Origin: Marininema halotolerans
GTDB taxonomy: Bacteria; Bacillota; Bacilli; Thermoactinomycetales; DSM-45169
Reading direction: 5' to 3'
Assembly (NCBI RefSeq): GCF_900116235.1
Contig: NZ_FPAA01000001.1
Span: forward strand, 434,001-498,000
DNA: 64,000 bases
In this document: positions 17,672-27,700 of the stretch, piece by piece
Position numbering within the stretch: the first letter of the stretch is position 1
How the letters are laid out: each line of letters starts with the position of its first letter
Notes under the pieces: model-generated
Databases searched by the model: none
Seen by the model: only the letters and a program-made list of their open reading frames with translations
What the model was told of the DNA's origin: nothing
Made by a program: the position numbers and the translations under genes

Positions 17672-19024
17672 TTATCCACCCATCGCCTGACCATGTCGTA
17701 AATCAAGGCTGAGGAATTTATTGTAGTTTTTCAGAAAGAGAAGTTCCACTTTCCCTACGGGACCGTTTCGGTGTTTTGCCAAAATCACTTCGGTGATATT
17801 CTTTTTCTCTGATTCCTCGTTATAGTAGTCATCCCGATAGAGGAAGGAGACAATATCCGCATCCTGCTCAATCGAACCGGATTCCCTCAGATCAGAAAGC
17901 ATTGGACGCTTATCCTGCCGTTGTTCTACTGCACGTGAAAGCTGGGAAAGGGCGATGACTGGACAATTTAGTTCCCGTGCCAACAGCTTTAACGAGCGGG
18001 AGATCTCCGAGATCTCCTGCTGACGACTATCCTTCCCTCGCCCTTCGATCAACTGGAGGTAATCGATCATCACCATTCCTAACCCATGTTCTGCCTGTAA
18101 CCGGCGCAGTTTCGCTCGGATATCGAAGATGTTGATTCCAGGGGTATCGTCAATAAAGATCGGTGCGTCAGCCAGGCTACTAATCGCCATCGTAAGCTTC
18201 TCCCAATCTTCTTCCCCCATCTGTCCAGTACGGAAAGCTTGGGCATCGATATTGCCCTCCGCTGCTAGCATCCGTTGAACCAACTGGGGAGCTGACATCT
18301 CAAGGTTAAAGATGGCTACGGGCTTTCCAGCACGCACCGCTACATTTTGTGCCACATTGAGAGCGAAGGCGGTTTTTCCCATCGCAGGTCGTGCCGCGAG
18401 AATGATAAGGTCCGACTGTTGAAAACCCGAGGTCATCCGATCGAGATCGGCATACCCTGAGGGAATCCCCGTCAACTGCCCTTGATTATAGTGGAGGCTT
18501 TCAATCCGTTCATAGGTCTCCATCAATACATCGCGGATCGGCAGAAATCCATCCCGGCGCATCCTTCGTTGGGAGATCTCCAGAATCTTCTTCTCCGCTG
18601 AGTCAATTACTGTCGCGATTTCTTCTTCACCGGAATAACCCGACGTAGCAATTTCCGTTGCTGTCCGAATGAGCCTACGCAGAACGGCCTTTTCTTCCAC
18701 AATCCGAGCATAGTAATCCACATTCGCTGCCGTAGGAACAGTTTGAACCAATTCAGTCAGATAAGATACGCCTCCGACTTCGTCCAGGAGCTTCCGGTCT
18801 GATAACTCGGAAGTGAGCGTTACGAGATCCACAGGTTCCCCTTGTTCTGCTAAATCCATAATCACTTGGAGCAAGCGCTGGTGGGCCTGACGGTAGAAAT
18901 CCTCAGGTTGTATTCGTTCTGTCACGGTGACCAACACTGAAGGCTCAATCAAGACAGCGCCCAACACCGCCTGCTCCGCTTCTTGATTATGCGGAGGCAT
19001 CCGATCTGCATAAAGTTCGCTCAT
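17672..19024 (-). CDS. dnaB: Replicative DNA helicase DnaB (B. subtilis DnaC)
   Basis: This is the hexameric replication-fork helicase. The 450-residue protein has the N-terminal DnaB domain (starting PPHNQEAEQAVLGAVLIEP, which contacts primase) and a RecA-like motor with Walker A PAMGKTAFALN and Walker B MVMIDYLQL. The later helicase motifs lie around SQLSRAVEQR and LRESGSIEQDAD. There is no intein. It lies downstream of rplI, separated by a terminator, as in the rplI-dnaC order of B. subtilis. Confidence 0.97.
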   Translation of the reverse strand: MSELYADRMPPHNQEAEQAVLGAVLIEPSVLVTVTERIQPEDFYRQAHQRLLQVIMDLAEQGEPVDLVTLTSELSDRKLLDEVGGVSYLTELVQTVPTAANVDYYARIVEEKAVLRRLIRTATEIATSGYSGEEEIATVIDSAEKKILEISQRRMRRDGFLPIRDVLMETYERIESLHYNQGQLTGIPSGYADLDRMTSGFQQSDLIILAARPAMGKTAFALNVAQNVAVRAGKPVAIFNLEMSAPQLVQRMLAAEGNIDAQAFRTGQMGEEDWEKLTMAISSLADAPIFIDDTPGINIFDIRAKLRRLQAEHGLGMVMIDYLQLIEGRGKDSRQQEISEISRSLKLLARELNCPVIALSQLSRAVEQRQDKRPMLSDLRESGSIEQDADIVSFLYRDDYYNEESEKKNITEVILAKHRNGPVGKVELLFLKNYNKFLSLDLRHGQAMGG

Positions 19025-19048
19025 TTTCTCTCTCCCCTCCTACGACAA

Positions 19049-19080
19049 CAAAAAAGTGCTCCACTCCAGGTGGAGCACTA
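19049..19080 (-). terminator. Terminator between rplI and dnaB
   Basis: On the minus strand AGTGCTCCAC pairs with GTGGAGCACT and is followed by TTTTT. It is only 25 bp before the dnaB start, so it may be partial and set the ratio of rplI to dnaB expression. Confidence 0.8.
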
Positions 19081-19094
19081 AATCAATTCATTCA

Positions 19095-19544
19095 TCACTT
19101 CTCTTCCAGCACTTGTACCGATAGGGTACTCGTTACCTTCGGATGAAGTTTCACTGGAATCTTCGTCACCCCAAGGGTACGAATCGGTTCGTCCAACTGA
19201 ATCTTCTTCTTATCTAAAGCAATCCCACATTCTTTTTTCAAGTGTTGGCTGATCTGCTTGGAAGTGATCGAACCAAATAGACGTCCACCCTCACCTGATT
19301 TTGAATGCAAGATAATCTCGGTCTCTGCTAATTTCTCAGCAAGCTTTTTCGCTTGGTTAATCTCTTCAATTTTCCGTTCTTCATCGCGGCGTTCTTGTTC
19401 CTTGAGGGAATTCATATTTCCTGCCGAGGCCTCAACCGCGAGATTACGAGGGAATAAAAAGTTTCGAGCGTACCCCTCGGATACATTCTTCACTTCCCCT
19501 TTTTTACCTTGCCCTTTGACATCTTGTTGGAAAATCACCTTCAT
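19095..19544 (-). CDS. rplI: 50S ribosomal protein L9
   Basis: This is a bacterial ribosomal protein bound to 23S rRNA. The 149-residue sequence has the N-terminal motif [21 protein letters not shown], the long connecting helix and the C-terminal domain. Its start overlaps the gdpP stop by 4 bp, so translation of the two is probably coupled. Confidence 0.98.
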   Translation of the reverse strand: MKVIFQQDVKGQGKKGEVKNVSEGYARNFLFPRNLAVEASAGNMNSLKEQERRDEERKIEEINQAKKLAEKLAETEIILHSKSGEGGRLFGSITSKQISQHLKKECGIALDKKKIQLDEPIRTLGVTKIPVKLHPKVTSTLSVQVLEEK

Positions 19545-21499
19545 CCGGTGTCATCCCCTTCCTCGAAGGTCTCTCTTAACACCGAGAGCAAGCTCACCCT
19601 TGCCTCGGTTGGTGTAAATTCTTCAAATTGGCATGCGGCATTCGTTAAATGACCCCCACCGCCCAATTCTTCCATGATCAATTGCACATTGATGTCTCCG
19701 AGAGAACGGGCACTGATGGCTGTTTTCCCATCATTACGCATGCCGATAACAAAGGAAGCACTAACCCCTTTCATCGTGAGCAACGTATCCGCTGCCTGGG
19801 CGATGACCAACTGATCATATACTTCCTTCTCTTCTCCCACAGCAATCGCAATTTTATCGTATACCACTTCCGTATTTTTGACAATCTCAGCCCGCTTCAC
19901 AAAACGATCCAAGTCTTCCTTTAGTAAAGTCTGAACCATGGCTAAGTCAGCACCATGACGTCGTAGAAAGGAAGCCGCTTCGAAGGTACGCGATCCAGAG
20001 CGGAAGGCAAAGCTTTTTGTATCGACAACAATGCCTGCGAGCAACGCTGTCGCCTCTAATGTATCCATCTCTAAACGTTCGTCCTGATATTGGAGAAGCT
20101 CTGTCACCAATTCACTTGTCGAAGAGGCATAAGGTTCCAGGTAAACTAAAACAGGATCTTTCACGAATTCTTCACCACGTCGATGATGATCAATGACCAC
20201 CACGCGATCTGCTTTATCTACCAATTTAGGCTCGATTGTAATGGAAGGTTTATGGGTGTCGACCAAGATTAGCAAGGTCCCTGAATTTACTAACTGTAAC
20301 GCGCGTTCTGGATTCACCAGGGATTCCCGTAACTGTTCATCTTCTTCAACAGCATCCATCAGTCCATCGATAGAAGGGTTGGATTCTGCCATCACAATGT
20401 AACCCTCACGCTCTGCGTAATGAACCGATTTTAATACCCCGATAGCCGCACCTAAAGCATCCATATCCGGGCGATCATGACCCATGATCAAGACCCGTTC
20501 ACTATCCCGGATCAGATTGGATAACGCATAGGAGATTACCCGTGCACGTACACGAGTGCGTTTCTCCACTGCATTGGTCTTTCCACCGAAGAAAACAACC
20601 CGTTCGCCGTCTTGAACAGCCGCCTGGTCGCCTCCTCGAGCAAGGGCGATATCCAGTGCCGCTTCCGCTGCGCGGGTTTGATCCACCATCGATGTCCCTG
20701 TCGCTGCAAGACCGATGGAGAGGGTGATTGGAATTTTATTTTGTCGTGTTAATTCTCGCACGACATCCAATATATCAAAACGGTTTTTCGTTAACTGATC
20801 AAGGGACTTGCGTTGCAACACCATAAAGAATTTCTCGGAATCAAACCGGCGCATGCTAATATCGTGTTCCTGAGCCCAACGCGTAATCGCCGCCGTCACG
20901 TTGGTCATCAACAGTGTTCGTTCCTGTTCATCCAGTCCCGTGCCTGCTTCATCAAAGTTATCCATATGAAGAAACCCAATAACATTCCGTTCATTTTCAT
21001 GAAGTTCTTTTAACCGTTCTAATCGGGTCACATCCCGCAGGAAGTACAATCGCTCATCTGGATAATGAATCACTTCAAAGGTGCTATCCTCAAAGTGAAA
21101 CTTCTTCGGTTCGGTTTCTCCACTATTGAGACGAGGAAACACTTCGTTGACAGGTAGGCCTACTAAGCCTTCCCGGTTAGTCATCTCCCGAATATATGGA
21201 TTATGCCAATCGATTTCCCCTTTGCGATTATATAAGAGGATCCCTACTGGCATATGATCAACAGCCGCCTGGCTAGCTCCCTTAATCCGTTGCGAAAGAG
21301 TTTGCACGTAGTCGATAAACTCTTTACGAAAGGCTCTCTCAGCTTGAAACAACAAGGCGCCTGAAACGAAAAAAACCGCCAAGCCAAATAAGCTAAATTC
21401 CCATCGATAGATCGAGAGAAGAGCTACGAGTACTAAAATGAAACCCATTGCAAAAACCATATGGAAGCCGTGCCAGCGCTTAGTAATGAACTTTGGCAT
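19541..21499 (-). CDS. gdpP: GdpP, cyclic-di-AMP phosphodiesterase
   Basis: GdpP degrades c-di-AMP to pApA and so affects potassium balance, cell-wall stress and beta-lactam tolerance. The 652-residue protein has two N-terminal transmembrane helices (about residues 12-60), a PAS domain (about 85-150) and a degenerate GGDEF domain (about 175-300). The DHH domain has [12 protein letters not shown] and DHHRRG, and a DHHA1 domain containing GGGGH follows. All metal-binding motifs are intact. It lies between yybS and rplI, as in B. subtilis. Confidence 0.96.
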   Translation of the reverse strand: MPKFITKRWHGFHMVFAMGFILVLVALLSIYRWEFSLFGLAVFFVSGALLFQAERAFRKEFIDYVQTLSQRIKGASQAAVDHMPVGILLYNRKGEIDWHNPYIREMTNREGLVGLPVNEVFPRLNSGETEPKKFHFEDSTFEVIHYPDERLYFLRDVTRLERLKELHENERNVIGFLHMDNFDEAGTGLDEQERTLLMTNVTAAITRWAQEHDISMRRFDSEKFFMVLQRKSLDQLTKNRFDILDVVRELTRQNKIPITLSIGLAATGTSMVDQTRAAEAALDIALARGGDQAAVQDGERVVFFGGKTNAVEKRTRVRARVISYALSNLIRDSERVLIMGHDRPDMDALGAAIGVLKSVHYAEREGYIVMAESNPSIDGLMDAVEEDEQLRESLVNPERALQLVNSGTLLILVDTHKPSITIEPKLVDKADRVVVIDHHRRGEEFVKDPVLVYLEPYASSTSELVTELLQYQDERLEMDTLEATALLAGIVVDTKSFAFRSGSRTFEAASFLRRHGADLAMVQTLLKEDLDRFVKRAEIVKNTEVVYDKIAIAVGEEKEVYDQLVIAQAADTLLTMKGVSASFVIGMRNDGKTAISARSLGDINVQLIMEELGGGGHLTNAACQFEEFTPTEARVSLLSVLRETFEEGDDTG

Positions 21500-21590
21500 G
21501 TTGACAACCCCTCGCCCCGGATCAGCTTTAGAGTCCGAGCTTATGTGCCTATTTTACCCTAGCTCCACTGGAATTGATAGCAAATCGACC

Positions 21591-22508
21591 CTAACGCTTC
21601 TCCTTGATTCGGTGACGGAGCTGCGTTCCAGAATCAAGGATCCCCAACAAGTGGATCAATACTGTAGCAGGGGTAAGAATGAGCGAAATTGCTATCACAA
21701 TGATCATCCATCTTCCACTTTTCCCTCGTGCATAAAGAAGGTAGGCTATCAATGACCACCCTTGGAAGATAAACAAAACATATAAAAGAGCAACCGCATT
21801 GCTGAATAATAAGTTGAAGGAACCCCAATCAAAACTGGATTGAAGGAGGATTCCGATGAGTGTTACAAAATAAAAATAGACGAAAGAGCGTGGGAGTCGC
21901 CAAGAACGGAAGGGCAGTAGTTCTTTCCTTGGCAAACCTGAACGACTGAGGAAACGTCGTCCCAACAAAAAGGTAAAAATCGGAAAAGGAATAAGCAAAA
22001 GAAGCATCATGCCAGGAAGCACTTTTCTAAGATCTGCTGGATCAGGTAGTGATTCCCCGGTTCCCATCGACTTCATTTGTTGTTCCATGAGATGCCACTG
22101 TTTATCCCAGTTTGTCGCTAACTCGGAAAACAAGTGGGTAAAGGATGCTGCTAAAATAACCAGTATAATCATACTGATCCAAGCAGTGACGACCCCACCG
22201 AGTACAACATCTGTGCCTGCGACACGGTCCCGCCGGTATAGTAATCCCATGGCCGCTCCCGTCGCTACGCCAAAGGCAAACAAGGAAAAAAGCAAGATAT
22301 GGGGAAAAAGAAGCAAAATGAACAATCCAGATAGGGCCACTGGAAATGCAAGCGACCGTCCCCCAAAACGAGCACCATGAAGGAAAAATGGAAGGGGTAA
22401 AAACCAAATCGTTACAAAGGAAATTGGCGGCAACATGAAACTAACGATCAATAAAATAAATAACCCAAACGTTAGCAATCCAAACCGAAGGTCTGCAAAT
22501 CGGGACAA
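21591..22508 (-). CDS. yybS: YybS-family membrane protein (DUF2232)
   Basis: The 305-residue protein has about eight hydrophobic segments and resembles the YybS/DUF2232 family of multi-pass membrane proteins, which resemble ECF-transporter substrate-binding components. It lies upstream of gdpP as in B. subtilis. No substrate or function is established. The 91 bp between it and gdpP contain no clear terminator, so co-transcription is likely. Confidence 0.85.
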   Translation of the reverse strand: MSRFADLRFGLLTFGLFILLIVSFMLPPISFVTIWFLPLPFFLHGARFGGRSLAFPVALSGLFILLLFPHILLFSLFAFGVATGAAMGLLYRRDRVAGTDVVLGGVVTAWISMIILVILAASFTHLFSELATNWDKQWHLMEQQMKSMGTGESLPDPADLRKVLPGMMLLLLIPFPIFTFLLGRRFLSRSGLPRKELLPFRSWRLPRSFVYFYFVTLIGILLQSSFDWGSFNLLFSNAVALLYVLFIFQGWSLIAYLLYARGKSGRWMIIVIAISLILTPATVLIHLLGILDSGTQLRHRIKEKR

Positions 22509-22515
22509 ACTCCAG

Positions 22516-22827
22516 TCACCTCTTGTTGATGTATTCTTCCAATTGGGAGAGATCGCCGTACCATTCTTCTAGCTGATGCCCTTCTCTTGTATGTTCACGT
22601 AACTTCCGTGCCACATTTTGATCGAGTTCACGATAGGGCACCCCTACTCGGCGAGCCAAAACATAGACGACAATCACTAAACTTGCGAGACTATCCGATA
22701 TCAAAGACTGATTGGCTTGATGAAGCCCTTTATATAGGTTAGCAATTTGATCCAACAGTTCGGTCTTTAGCCATTCGATCACTTTCACACTTTTAGCAAT
22801 GTGGACATTTCGCTCTGGCCGACTCAT
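22516..22827 (-). CDS. MazG-like family protein
   Basis: The 103-residue helical protein matches the MazG-like family of Firmicutes, related to nucleotide pyrophosphohydrolases. It shows AKSVKVIEWLKTELLDQIANLYKG and LASLVIVVYVLARRVG. Acidic metal-binding residues of true MazG are not obvious, so catalytic activity is uncertain. It precedes yybS by 7 bp and is in the same transcription unit. Confidence 0.75.
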   Translation of the reverse strand: MSRPERNVHIAKSVKVIEWLKTELLDQIANLYKGLHQANQSLISDSLASLVIVVYVLARRVGVPYRELDQNVARKLREHTREGHQLEEWYGDLSQLEEYINKR

Positions 22828-22934
22828 TGGCTCCGCACTCCTTTGTCAGGCTATGGGAGCTTGTTCGACAAAAGAAAGACAGATTCCTCCTTTTCAGCCT
22901 TCCCTTCCCACACTTGTATTACCATTAAATAATA

Positions 22935-22968
22935 TAAAAAAAGAAAGGGCGTTTCCACACCCCTTCTC
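22935..22968 (-). terminator. Terminator of the rpsF-ssb-rpsR operon
   Basis: On the minus strand AGAAGGGGTG pairs with CGCCCTTTCT (two G-U pairs, six-base loop), followed by TTTTTT. It lies just after rpsR. Confidence 0.8.
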
Positions 22969-22976
22969 TCTTTTCA

Positions 22977-23204
22977 TCAATCGGTAGCGTAAGGCAAGAG
23001 AGCCATCTGCCGAGCCCGTTTAATTGCCCGGGTCAATTGCCGTTGGTACTTTGAGGAAGTACCCGTTACACGGCGAGGCAGGATTTTGCCACGTTCGCTC
23101 ACAAACTTGCGAAGCAAGTCGATATCTTTATAATCGATGTACTCGATTTTATTAACCGTAAAGAAACATACTTTACGACGCTTATTTCCACGACGGCGTG
23201 CCAT
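22977..23204 (-). CDS. rpsR: 30S ribosomal protein S18
   Basis: S18 pairs with S6 on the platform of the 30S subunit. The 75-residue sequence starts [19 protein letters not shown] and contains the conserved [18 protein letters not shown]. The ATG at 23204 is chosen because GAGGAGG lies 7 bases before it; the in-frame extension of six residues has no support. It is the last gene of the rpsF-ssb-rpsR operon. Confidence 0.98.
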   Translation of the reverse strand: MARRRGNKRRKVCFFTVNKIEYIDYKDIDLLRKFVSERGKILPRRVTGTSSKYQRQLTRAIKRARQMALLPYATD

Positions 23205-23242
23205 GTGATTTCCTCCTCTCAACTTGAATGCTCCAATCCATA

Positions 23243-23722
23243 TCAGAAGGGCAAGTCGTCATCGGAGATATCGATCGGTTTTCCGTCATCAGCAAAGGGG
23301 TCATTGGAAGGACTACGGCCCCCTCCAAAGTTCCCTCCACCATTTCCACCACTGTTTCCATAGTCTTGATTATAGGAACCTGCATCCGATGCAGCGGCCT
23401 GGGCCCTCGATTCTAAGAAGCGTACATTATCTGCGACGACTTCCGAGATCCGAATTCGGCGGCCTTCCTGGTTTTCATAACTACGAATTTGTAGTCTACC
23501 TTCGACGGCAACAAGCCGACCCTTTTTCATATAATTCGCCACGGTTTCACCCAATTGACGCCAGGCAACGATATCAATGAAATCGGCTTCCTTTTCACCT
23601 TGTTGGTTAGTGAAAGGGCGCTCCACCGCTAAGCGGAAGCTGGCAACTGCCACTCCACTTTGGGTATACCGGAGTTCGGGATCCTTCGTCAGACGACCGA
23701 TTAGTACGACCCGATTCAACAT
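23243..23722 (-). CDS. ssb: Single-stranded DNA-binding protein SSB
   Basis: This is the essential SSB for replication and repair. The 159-residue protein has an OB-fold ([20 protein letters not shown] to about residue 105), a glycine- and asparagine-rich flexible tail, and the acidic C-terminal tip DDDLPF that recruits partner proteins. It lies between rpsF and rpsR, the standard Bacillales order. Confidence 0.98.
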   Translation of the reverse strand: MLNRVVLIGRLTKDPELRYTQSGVAVASFRLAVERPFTNQQGEKEADFIDIVAWRQLGETVANYMKKGRLVAVEGRLQIRSYENQEGRRIRISEVVADNVRFLESRAQAAASDAGSYNQDYGNSGGNGGGNFGGGRSPSNDPFADDGKPIDISDDDLPF

Positions 23723-23816
23723 AGGGCACCTCTCCTTTCGGGCTACAGCCCGTCAGTTTGACAGTTCAACGGGAACTGTCTGTCCCTTTGGGCCGATACT
23801 CTCTTTTTTCATGCCC

Positions 23817-24110
23817 TTATTTTTTATCATCAATATTAATAACCATGTGACGGGTAACGTCATCATTCAGTTTGAGTAACCGATCGAGTTCGTTCACAGT
23901 CGCTTCCGTTCCGTTGAACGTGATGACGGTGTAGATCCCTTCACGGTAGTCATTGATCTCATAAGCGAGACGGCGTTTGCCGAAGTGCTTTAGCTCAACG
24001 ATCTCCCCTTCGTTCTGGGTGATGATCCCTTGTACCTTGTCACGGTTAGCGTTCAGCTTTTCTTCGTCCAATTCCGGACGAACAATGTACATTAGCTCAT
24101 AGTTGTGCAT
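23817..24110 (-). CDS. rpsF: 30S ribosomal protein S6
   Basis: S6 is 97 residues long, starts MHNYELMYIVRPELDEEK and contains HFGKRRLAYEI. It is the first gene of the operon with ssb and rpsR. A structured leader upstream hides its ribosome site and probably gives feedback control by the S6:S18 complex. Confidence 0.98.
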   Translation of the reverse strand: MHNYELMYIVRPELDEEKLNANRDKVQGIITQNEGEIVELKHFGKRRLAYEINDYREGIYTVITFNGTEATVNELDRLLKLNDDVTRHMVINIDDKK

Positions 24111-24203
24111 GTTTTTCCACCTCCTTTTGGACTAAGCGGCCCATAATGGGCAAGGAGTGAATAGCTAGGCGATATCGGCCTAAATGTAAGTACCCTATTC
24201 ACG
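24111..24203 (-). promoter_or_regulatory. Candidate S6:S18-binding leader of rpsF
   Basis: In the minus-strand leader, the ribosome site AAGGAG (plus 24121-24126) can pair with an upstream CTCCTT (plus 24152-24157). The enclosed segment has a CCCATTATGGG hairpin (plus 24140-24150) followed directly by the unpaired-looking CCGC. A hidden ribosome site and a conserved CCG are features of the known S6:S18 mRNA motif. A second hairpin with GTGAATA/TATTCAC outer arms lies just upstream. Confidence 0.5.
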
Positions 24204-24256
24204 ATATTTTATTCTATCAGAGTGAACCCCATTTGACAAGATTTGACGACTGATCG

Positions 24257-25357
24257 TCACACATTAAAACGGAAAAGGATGACATCACCATCATTGACCA
24301 CATACTCTTTTCCTTCTGAGCGGAGAAATCCTTTCTCCCGAGCACCTGCCATGGAACCTGCTTCCATCAAATCGTTATATCCCACAACCTCTGCCCGGAT
24401 AAATCCACGTTCAAAATCGGAATGAATGACTCCAGCGGCTTGAGGCGCTCGCATCCCCTGCCGAATGGTCCAGGCACGCACTTCCTTTTCCCCGGCTGTA
24501 AAGTAAGTAGCCAACCCCAGCAGTCGATAAGCCGCTGCTACTAGGCGATCCAGCCCTGAGGATTGAAGGCCCAACTCTTCTAAAAAGAGTTCACGTTCTT
24601 CCCCTTCCAATTCAACAATCTCTGCTTCTAATTGAGCGCTGATGGTGACTACTTCCGCTCCTTCAACTTGGGCTTGTTTCTTTAAGGCGATCACATGAGG
24701 ATTGGCATCGGCATCCGCTACATCATCCTCTGACACATTTGCTGCGTAAAGCATCCGTTTCAAGGTCAAAAGATTGAGGGAACTGACGCGCTTACGCTCA
24801 TCCTCATCCAAATCAACCGAACGGGCCGGGTGCCCTTCAGTTAATGCCCCATGTAATTTCTCGAGGATTCCATGCTCTGCTGCTGCATCTTTATCCCCGC
24901 TTCTCTTTTGACGTGCAATTCGATCCAATCGACGTTCGACCGTCTCTAGATCCGAAAGAACCAACTCCAAATTAATGGTTTCCATATCCTCTAGTGGATT
25001 CACTTCTCCGGATACATGAACAATGTTCTCATCGTCAAAGCAACGTACCACATGAATGATCGCATCCACTTCACGAATATGAGAGAGAAACTGATTACCA
25101 AGTCCTTCCCCTTTACTAGCTCCCTTTACGAGTCCGGCAATATCCGTAAATTGAAAGGAAGTGGGAACCACCCGTTGCGGATTCACCATCGCTGCTAACT
25201 GATCCATGCGTTCATCACGTACATCTACCACACCTACATTGGGATCAATGGTACAAAAGGGGTAGTTTGCGGATTCTGCTCCCGCACGCGTAATTGCATT
25301 AAAAAGGGTCGACTTGCCAACGTTGGGCAGGCCGACGATACCTGTCGTAAGTGCCAT
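24257..25357 (-). CDS. ychF: YchF/OLA1-family redox-regulated ATPase
   Basis: This is a P-loop protein of the Obg family that prefers ATP. The 366-residue sequence has the Walker A motif GLPNVGKSTLFNA, FTDIAGLVKGA (switch region), a coiled-coil insertion and a C-terminal TGS domain. The G4 motif is replaced by a non-NKxD sequence, as in the family. ATG at 25357 is preferred because GGAG lies 9 bases before it; an ATG three codons upstream abuts the ribosome site. In B. subtilis the homologue yyaF precedes rpsF, as here. Confidence 0.96.
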   Translation of the reverse strand: MALTTGIVGLPNVGKSTLFNAITRAGAESANYPFCTIDPNVGVVDVRDERMDQLAAMVNPQRVVPTSFQFTDIAGLVKGASKGEGLGNQFLSHIREVDAIIHVVRCFDDENIVHVSGEVNPLEDMETINLELVLSDLETVERRLDRIARQKRSGDKDAAAEHGILEKLHGALTEGHPARSVDLDEDERKRVSSLNLLTLKRMLYAANVSEDDVADADANPHVIALKKQAQVEGAEVVTISAQLEAEIVELEGEERELFLEELGLQSSGLDRLVAAAYRLLGLATYFTAGEKEVRAWTIRQGMRAPQAAGVIHSDFERGFIRAEVVGYNDLMEAGSMAGAREKGFLRSEGKEYVVNDGDVILFRFNV

Positions 25358-25543
25358 TGTTGTCATCTCCTTGGGGTATTTCTTACTCCCGTAAAATAAG
25401 TTGCAACTTCTCTATGTGATTGGGAATCTAATTACTAATCATTTTGCTTCAGTTAAAACAAAACCCTCCATCATAATGAAAGCACCGCTTGACGACGGTG
25501 CCTTGAACTCTTCCATCTTCAGCATCCATATCATTAGATGATC

Positions 25544-25750
25544 TTACTCATCAGGCGGATCCGCATGGATCAAAATTTTTCGTAGCCGTTTTTCAAACCG
25601 AGACCGTGGCAACAAAACACTATGACCGCAACCTGTGCACTTCATCCGAATATCCATTCCCATTCGAATCACTTTCCAGGCATTGGTTCCACAGGGATGC
25701 CCCTTTTTCATTTCAACAACATCCCCCAAATGAAATGCTTTTCGATCCAT
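25544..25750 (-). CDS. DUF951 family protein
   Basis: The 68-residue protein matches the DUF951 family: LGDVVEMKKGHPCGTNAW, then a C-x2-C pair in MKCTGCGHSVLLPRSRFEKR. The start at 25750 follows AGGTG. The family is conserved next to ychF in Firmicutes. Function is unknown; a nucleic-acid or zinc-binding role is only suggested by the basic and cysteine-containing sequence. Confidence 0.88.
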   Translation of the reverse strand: MDRKAFHLGDVVEMKKGHPCGTNAWKVIRMGMDIRMKCTGCGHSVLLPRSRFEKRLRKILIHADPPDE

Positions 25751-25801
25751 GGAATTCACCTGCCTCGCTTCCCTTCATTATAGAAAGACCGCCATTGGAT
25801 T

Positions 25802-26419
25802 TCAACTCACTCGTTGGTTCCTCTTTTCTTGCGCGAGTTGATGCAATGCATGCAGCAATTCGTTACTCAACCGTTCTTGTTCTCTACGTCCACCTGAAGG
25901 GTCGACGGATATTGGTGAACCATATCGAATCGTTACTCGAGCAGGACGAATCCATTTCGCATGGCGAGGAAGGGCCTGGGAAGTTCCTTCAATATAGACA
26001 GGCAATAGTTGTGCTTTGCTTTTTAAAGCGATATAAGCGGCACCCTGTTTAATCTCTTCCATCGGATGATCATCCCTACGACTTCCCTCAGGAAACATCC
26101 CTACGACCTCTCCTTCCTTTAAAAAGGCAAAGGCAGTACGAATGGCACGTAGATCCGTTTTCCCTCTTTGAACTGGAAAGGATTCTAACTTGGTAAGAAT
26201 GGTATTCAGTACTGGATGGCTGAAGGATTCCTTTTTGGCCATATAATGTACTTTACGAGGAAAGGACCCCCCGATATAAAAAGGATCAATATAACTGACA
26301 TGATTGCCGACAAGAATAAGCGGTCCAGTCTTCGGAATATTAGAAGCGCCTGTTACCTCCACGCGATGATAAAAACGAAGGACAAAAGCGACTAGGTTTT
26401 TCGCAATGGTGTACCACAT
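25802..26419 (-). CDS. plsC: 1-acyl-sn-glycerol-3-phosphate acyltransferase (PlsC family)
   Basis: The 205-residue enzyme has the acyltransferase motif I NHVSYIDP (H-x4-D), motif III FPEGSRRDD and a downstream proline-containing block VYIEGTSQALP. It would transfer an acyl group to the sn-2 position of lysophosphatidate in phospholipid synthesis. An N-terminal hydrophobic stretch probably tethers it to the membrane. Paralogues are common, so it may not be the main PlsC of the cell. Confidence 0.88.
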   Translation of the reverse strand: MWYTIAKNLVAFVLRFYHRVEVTGASNIPKTGPLILVGNHVSYIDPFYIGGSFPRKVHYMAKKESFSHPVLNTILTKLESFPVQRGKTDLRAIRTAFAFLKEGEVVGMFPEGSRRDDHPMEEIKQGAAYIALKSKAQLLPVYIEGTSQALPRHAKWIRPARVTIRYGSPISVDPSGGRREQERLSNELLHALHQLAQEKRNQRVS

Positions 26420-26518
26420 AACATCTCACCTCCATCATCACTCTCTTTTCTCCTATTATAAAATGAATTCACTGGAAAAGGGGATAAAAAGCGTTTTCTA
26501 TCCAATTTTTCCATGAAT

Positions 26519-26542
26519 CATCCGTGCCATATGGCACGGATG
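26519..26542. repeat. Perfect 10-bp inverted repeat downstream of the ykvI-like gene
   Basis: CATCCGTGCC and GGCACGGATG flank ATAT. There is no T-run on either side that would make it a standard terminator, but the position just after the stop codon suggests a transcript end. Confidence 0.5.
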
Positions 26543-26551
26543 GGTGGTTCT

Positions 26552-27604
26552 TTATAAGCTTTTTTTCTTACTTCGACTTGAGAAGGGATAAAGCATAATC
26601 ATCGTCAGGATAAACAAATTCAATACACCATACAACGGATACAGATAGGTTACCAAAGTGGCAAATCCTAATTGAGTCAAAGGAAGTAACAACAACAACA
26701 CCGTTCCACCTACAAGCCAGTGAGGCAACCGAACCCAATCGGATAACCGAGAAGCAAGCCCGTGAATATTGCTCACCGCTGTCGTGTAAATCGCGAGCCA
26801 TAAAACAAAGGAAATCGCAAATACCCACACTGGAGAATAGTCCCTGACCAAGGCAAATAACGGAATCTCATATTGGGAAATTAGGTCCTTCACTTTGAGT
26901 AGTGAATAATTGTACAAATAAGCAATCATTCCTAACGCTCCACAACTAATTGCCCCGGCAAGCCATATCTCTCCTTGATGACGAACCTCTTTACCGATCG
27001 TCGATAAAACAGCCAGTAATGATAACATGTTAAATGCGGCATAGGTTATCGCGGAGGGCCATACTGGAAGGGAGGTAGGCGGTGTTTCCGACCATGATGC
27101 ACTCCAACCACTAATATGGAGAAAATGAAAACATACAAAGATCAAGACCGTTGTCATCACTGGAATTAACACTAAATTCATCGACATTAATCCCCGCACA
27201 TCAAAAAATAAAATTACAAGCACTGCCACAACCATCACCAGTACCCCGATATTGAAGGAACCGTTCCATTGCTGAAAAGTAGCACCACTCCCCGCCACCA
27301 TTACCAATGTACTCGAGAGAAGAAAGACAAGTACGAGTACATCGAAGAATAGAGCAATGCGCTCGGGGAAAATCACCTTGAGTATCTCTGAATAGTGACT
27401 GGTATGATTCCTCCAACTAATCTGGAGGATCGTGACGATGGCTGCAAAAAAGATGAGGGTAGCAAGTAGGATACTTCCACTACTTCCTTCCCCATAAGAG
27501 CCAAAAAATTCCCAAATCTCTCGTCCAGATGCAAAGCCTGCTCCGATTGTCGTGCCCACGATGGTCATGCTAATCTTTACGGATTGCCACAAGTTGAACC
27601 GCAT
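26552..27604 (-). CDS. YkvI-family multi-pass membrane transporter-like protein
   Basis: The 350-residue protein has about ten hydrophobic segments. It begins with a conserved motif TTIGAGFASGREIWEFF, typical of the YkvI family in the amino acid-polyamine-cation (APC) transporter superfamily. The start at 27604 follows AAGGGGGA at a good distance. No substrate is known. It is divergent from yyaC, and the two starts are only 97 bp apart. Confidence 0.8.
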   Translation of the reverse strand: MRFNLWQSVKISMTIVGTTIGAGFASGREIWEFFGSYGEGSSGSILLATLIFFAAIVTILQISWRNHTSHYSEILKVIFPERIALFFDVLVLVFLLSSTLVMVAGSGATFQQWNGSFNIGVLVMVVAVLVILFFDVRGLMSMNLVLIPVMTTVLIFVCFHFLHISGWSASWSETPPTSLPVWPSAITYAAFNMLSLLAVLSTIGKEVRHQGEIWLAGAISCGALGMIAYLYNYSLLKVKDLISQYEIPLFALVRDYSPVWVFAISFVLWLAIYTTAVSNIHGLASRLSDWVRLPHWLVGGTVLLLLLPLTQLGFATLVTYLYPLYGVLNLFILTMIMLYPFSSRSKKKSL

Positions 27605-27700
27605 ATCGATCCCCCTTGTCCGGGTTGTCCTTACCATGTATATTTACCGATCCGTTTCCGTATACTGGTAAGGAAATATTTCCCCTCGGAGGTCACGACT

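Noticed and set aside
17930-17955. CACGTG-containing site in dnaB as a third parS
   Set aside because: Only the central hexamer and a few flanking bases match; the outer arms do not.
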